A stretch of 64,000 nt of DNA from Calditrichia bacterium (GTDB taxonomy: Bacteria > Calditrichota > Calditrichia > RBG-13-44-9 > J075). The DNA is taken from NCBI GenBank assembly GCA_028284905.1, contig JANQQU010000086.1, positions 39,788-103,787 of the forward strand, in the 5' to 3' direction. Positions 61,763-64,000 of this stretch are shown here, in pieces. A model generated the notes under the pieces. It was not told the DNA's origin, did not search any database, and saw only the letters and a list, made by a program, of their open reading frames with translations. Numbering within the stretch: position 1 is the stretch's first letter; each line of letters opens with the position of its first letter. A program made the translations under genes and the position numbers.

Positions 61763-63901
61763 ATGAGAGGATGTGTTTCTTTGAATTCCGTTGACTTTTT
61801 CGAGAAGTATATTAAAAAGGGGAAGATACTCCGGGTTGGATTAATTGTCCTGCTCTGGCTTGCTACCTTCTCGACAGCACATGCCGGTGATGGCGATACT
61901 ACCATTGTGCAGGTTTTCGGAAATAACGGTATTCACTTTGGTGATCAGAGTGTGTTTGCTAACGACTCTGTTACCGTGCTGGCCAATGGGCGGGTTATCG
62001 AGCGAACCCTGGTTTTGCCGACGTTTGAGAACCCTGTGCGCATAACTGCCGAGGTGGAAATTATTCCCGATGATAATGGCAATACCTGTAGTGCGGACCC
62101 CTGGGACCGCGGGGGAAATGTTACTTTACACCTCCCATTTCATTATCCGATAGAGCTGATAAAATATATTACCGGGTATGGTGGGCATACGACGCATGAA
62201 GAGGATGTTTCCGCCTTAGCGTCGGTTTTACAGGGAGAAAAATCTATTCAGGTATTTATTGATACCTGGACGAGCCCGGCCTGGAAGGTAAACTTGAAAT
62301 TAATTTATGTAGAGGATGTGAATTATGTAAATCCAGCCTGGGTGGCGCCGGTTTATTATGAGCAGTGGTTAATGCGGGAAGATGTTACCAATACGGCACC
62401 GGCAACCACCTTAGACGTACCGGCTGGACTTGATAGTTTCAATATTGCCTATTTCACCTCCGGGCATAGCCTGGTCGGCAGTGGGGGAGATGAGTTTATT
62501 ACCAAAGCGAATGTGATTTATGTGAATGAAACGGAAGTCTTCCGGCAAAGCCCCTGGCGTAGCAACTGTACCAGCTTCGCTTCGGTAAATCCCTGCGGTA
62601 ATTATCCTCCCTCTCGAAGCGGATGGTGCCCCGGTGATGGCGTGCATCCAAATCTCGTCGATGTTAGCAGTAACATTTCTGTGGGAGAGCAGGTGATCCG
62701 TCATTCTGTGGAAAACATTCGTGCTGAGCATGGTTATTGGCGGGTATCCTCCTATCTGGCCGGCTGGGATAGCGGCGAGCAAATTGCGCCGCAGTCCATT
62801 AGCCTCGATCCGATGGAAGGCACGGATATCTTTACCAATCAGCAGGTGGCATTGCGCGTTCGCCTGCGGGATAGCAATGGTAACTGGGTGCATAATGGAA
62901 ATGCGACGGTTCGTTTACAGTCGGATAGCGCCGGCGTTACATTCCGCGATAGCCAGGGCATCTGGTCGAACCCGATGGATGTTGATGTTAGCAATGGGGA
63001 AATATTGGTCTGGATGCAGGCGGACGTTTCCAGCCCGGAGGTAAATGTCTGGGCGACGGATGCTGCCGGTAGCCTGACAACTTCCGATACCCTAAGCTTT
63101 AGTGTCATTCTCAACTATGCGATTACCGCATCTGCGGTGGCTGATTTTGAATGCAATTCCACCTCGGAAGCTGCCGAGCATGCTATTGATGGCACCACCG
63201 CGACGAAGTGGTGTGCCAATGATGCCTTGCCGCACTGGCTGACTATTACATTTCCGGACAGCACGCCGATCAATTATATCGTGATTAAACATGCCGGCAC
63301 CACTACGGCACCTTCCGGCGATCCCGGGGCAAATGATCATTCCGGAATGAACACAACTAATTTTCTGATCCAGCATCGGGTGGATGGTGCCTGGGAAACA
63401 CTCTTTGATGTTGTCGGCAATCCCGGCACTGCAGAAGGGGACATCACCGAACATGGCCTGGCAGAAGCGGTCACGATTAAGGATTTACGACTCTACATCA
63501 CTGATCCCGGCGAAGATAATGCTGCCCGCATTTATGAGATAGAAGTTTACAACTTGCCGAACCCGCCGCTCAGCATTGACGATAATCGTTGGGAATTGCC
63601 GATTGCCGAGCAGTTTCAGCTGAAGCAAAACTATCCGAACCCGTTTAATGGAGAAACGATTATCGAGATGAGTGTCCCGCAGGCTGGTGATATGGTTGCG
63701 ACCGTGGTTAATTCCCTGGGGCAGATCGTTGCCCGTCTGCATAATGGCAGTATTGCCTCCGGCGATTATTCTCTGCGCTGGGATGGGCGGGATGGTAACA
63801 ATGTTGCTGTTGCTTCGGGTGTCTATTATCTGAATATACGTTATACCGATAATTATGGACGCTTTACCAGTAAGACAATTGTAATGAACTATTTAAAGTA
63901 A
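61763..63901 (+). CDS. PNGase F-like secreted amidase with discoidin and sorting domains
   Basis: This 712-residue secreted protein has a signal peptide ending near STAHA. Residues 45-350 resemble the two jelly-roll domains of peptide-N-glycosidase F. CSADPWDRGGNV carries D115, matching the catalytic Asp of its WDR motif. SGHSLVGSGGDEFITKANV carries E244, matching the second acidic residue. SRSGWCPGDGVHP is typical of the C-terminal PNGase domain. An Ig-like stretch follows (about 365-450), then an F5/8 type C domain (about 455-610, including ATKWCAND), then a sorting domain (KQNYPNPFNGETIIEM, SGVYYLNIRY). It is expected to release whole N-glycans by cleaving the Asn-GlcNAc amide. Copper-monooxygenase-like proteins share the fold, so activity needs testing. 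Confidence 0.85.
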   Translation: MRGCVSLNSVDFFEKYIKKGKILRVGLIVLLWLATFSTAHAGDGDTTIVQVFGNNGIHFGDQSVFANDSVTVLANGRVIERTLVLPTFENPVRITAEVEIIPDDNGNTCSADPWDRGGNVTLHLPFHYPIELIKYITGYGGHTTHEEDVSALASVLQGEKSIQVFIDTWTSPAWKVNLKLIYVEDVNYVNPAWVAPVYYEQWLMREDVTNTAPATTLDVPAGLDSFNIAYFTSGHSLVGSGGDEFITKANVIYVNETEVFRQSPWRSNCTSFASVNPCGNYPPSRSGWCPGDGVHPNLVDVSSNISVGEQVIRHSVENIRAEHGYWRVSSYLAGWDSGEQIAPQSISLDPMEGTDIFTNQQVALRVRLRDSNGNWVHNGNATVRLQSDSAGVTFRDSQGIWSNPMDVDVSNGEILVWMQADVSSPEVNVWATDAAGSLTTSDTLSFSVILNYAITASAVADFECNSTSEAAEHAIDGTTATKWCANDALPHWLTITFPDSTPINYIVIKHAGTTTAPSGDPGANDHSGMNTTNFLIQHRVDGAWETLFDVVGNPGTAEGDITEHGLAEAVTIKDLRLYITDPGEDNAARIYEIEVYNLPNPPLSIDDNRWELPIAEQFQLKQNYPNPFNGETIIEMSVPQAGDMVATVVNSLGQIVARLHNGSIASGDYSLRWDGRDGNNVAVASGVYYLNIRYTDNYGRFTSKTIVMNYLK

Positions 63902-63946
63902 AAGTGATTATTTGATATTGTTAAAAATGAGATGATAATTAATCCC

Positions 63947-64000
63947 GTCATTGCGAGGCGCCCTTTGCCGAAGCAATCTCAAAAGTGCATGCACCCGTGA
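63947..64000. repeat. Dispersed palindromic repeat, partial second copy
   Basis: GTCATTGCGAGGCG, then TTTGCCGAAGCAATCTCAAA, match the left half of the 9018-9125 element almost base for base. The element is cut by the window end. Confidence 0.8.

Overview
The window looks like a chromosomal segment of a Gram-negative bacterium from the Bacteroidota/Chlorobiota/Calditrichota side of the tree. The grounds are an alternative complex III (Act) operon, many lipoproteins, a TonB-dependent receptor, a PorV-type outer-membrane protein, and several secreted proteins ending in the NYPNPFNP-type C-terminal sorting domain. A Calditrichota-like or related uncultured lineage is my best guess; this is inference from gene content, and no 16S or marker phylogeny is available here.

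Layout. (1) 1-7004, + strand: a truncated membrane cytochrome c followed by actA-actB-actC-actD-actF, a quinol:electron-acceptor oxidoreductase, closed by a clear terminator. The monohaem ActE gene normally found between actD and actF is missing from that place. (2) 7104-14442: a DinB-like gene, then a tight + strand cluster: a CDP-alcohol phosphatidyltransferase fused to a DoxX-like tail, an LPG-synthase/flippase-like membrane protein, a RibD-C/DHFR-fold reductase, a BchC-like medium-chain dehydrogenase, a pterin synthase homologue with Glu in place of the catalytic Cys, a GT4 glycosyltransferase and a SAM methyltransferase. This is the best candidate here for an undescribed system, possibly a glycosylated, methylated pterin- or pyrimidine-derived compound or lipid. 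(3) 14525-20043: a 212-bp nested palindromic element, a hydrolase-OsmC fusion, and three secreted cohesin-like proteins (one with dockerin-like repeats, two tandem paralogues with sorting domains). (4) 20044-31096, - strand: a large thioester alpha-2-macroglobulin lipoprotein, then housekeeping genes (PfkB kinase, argS, rsfS, LytR_C protein, small outer-membrane protein, CvfB).

(5) 31406-63901: an extracellular glycan-utilisation region. On the - strand are a GH29 fucosidase with PA14, two sulfatases with a shared C-terminal module, a GH2 enzyme with an added N-terminal LamG/DUF1080-like module, a GHL10-like glycosidase, a sugar dehydrogenase-like secreted protein, an Asp-box propeller protein, a SurA-like lipoprotein, a 1196-residue secreted protein, a PorV-like barrel and a TonB-dependent receptor. 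On the + strand are a CRTAC1 protein, a TPR lipoprotein, a GH33 sialidase and a PNGase F-like amidase with a discoidin domain and sorting signal. Together these could strip sialic acid, fucose, sulfate and galactose-type sugars from glycoproteins and release N-glycans. Most - strand gene junctions in 33.9-54 kb are filled with a degenerate CTAAAGTG-type repeat in inverted orientation, which even supplies the stop codons of both sulfatases.

A dispersed GTCATTGCGAGG...GAAGCAATCTC repeat occurs at 9018-9125 and, cut by the window edge, at 63947-64000. I saw no tRNA, rRNA, CRISPR array or transposase.
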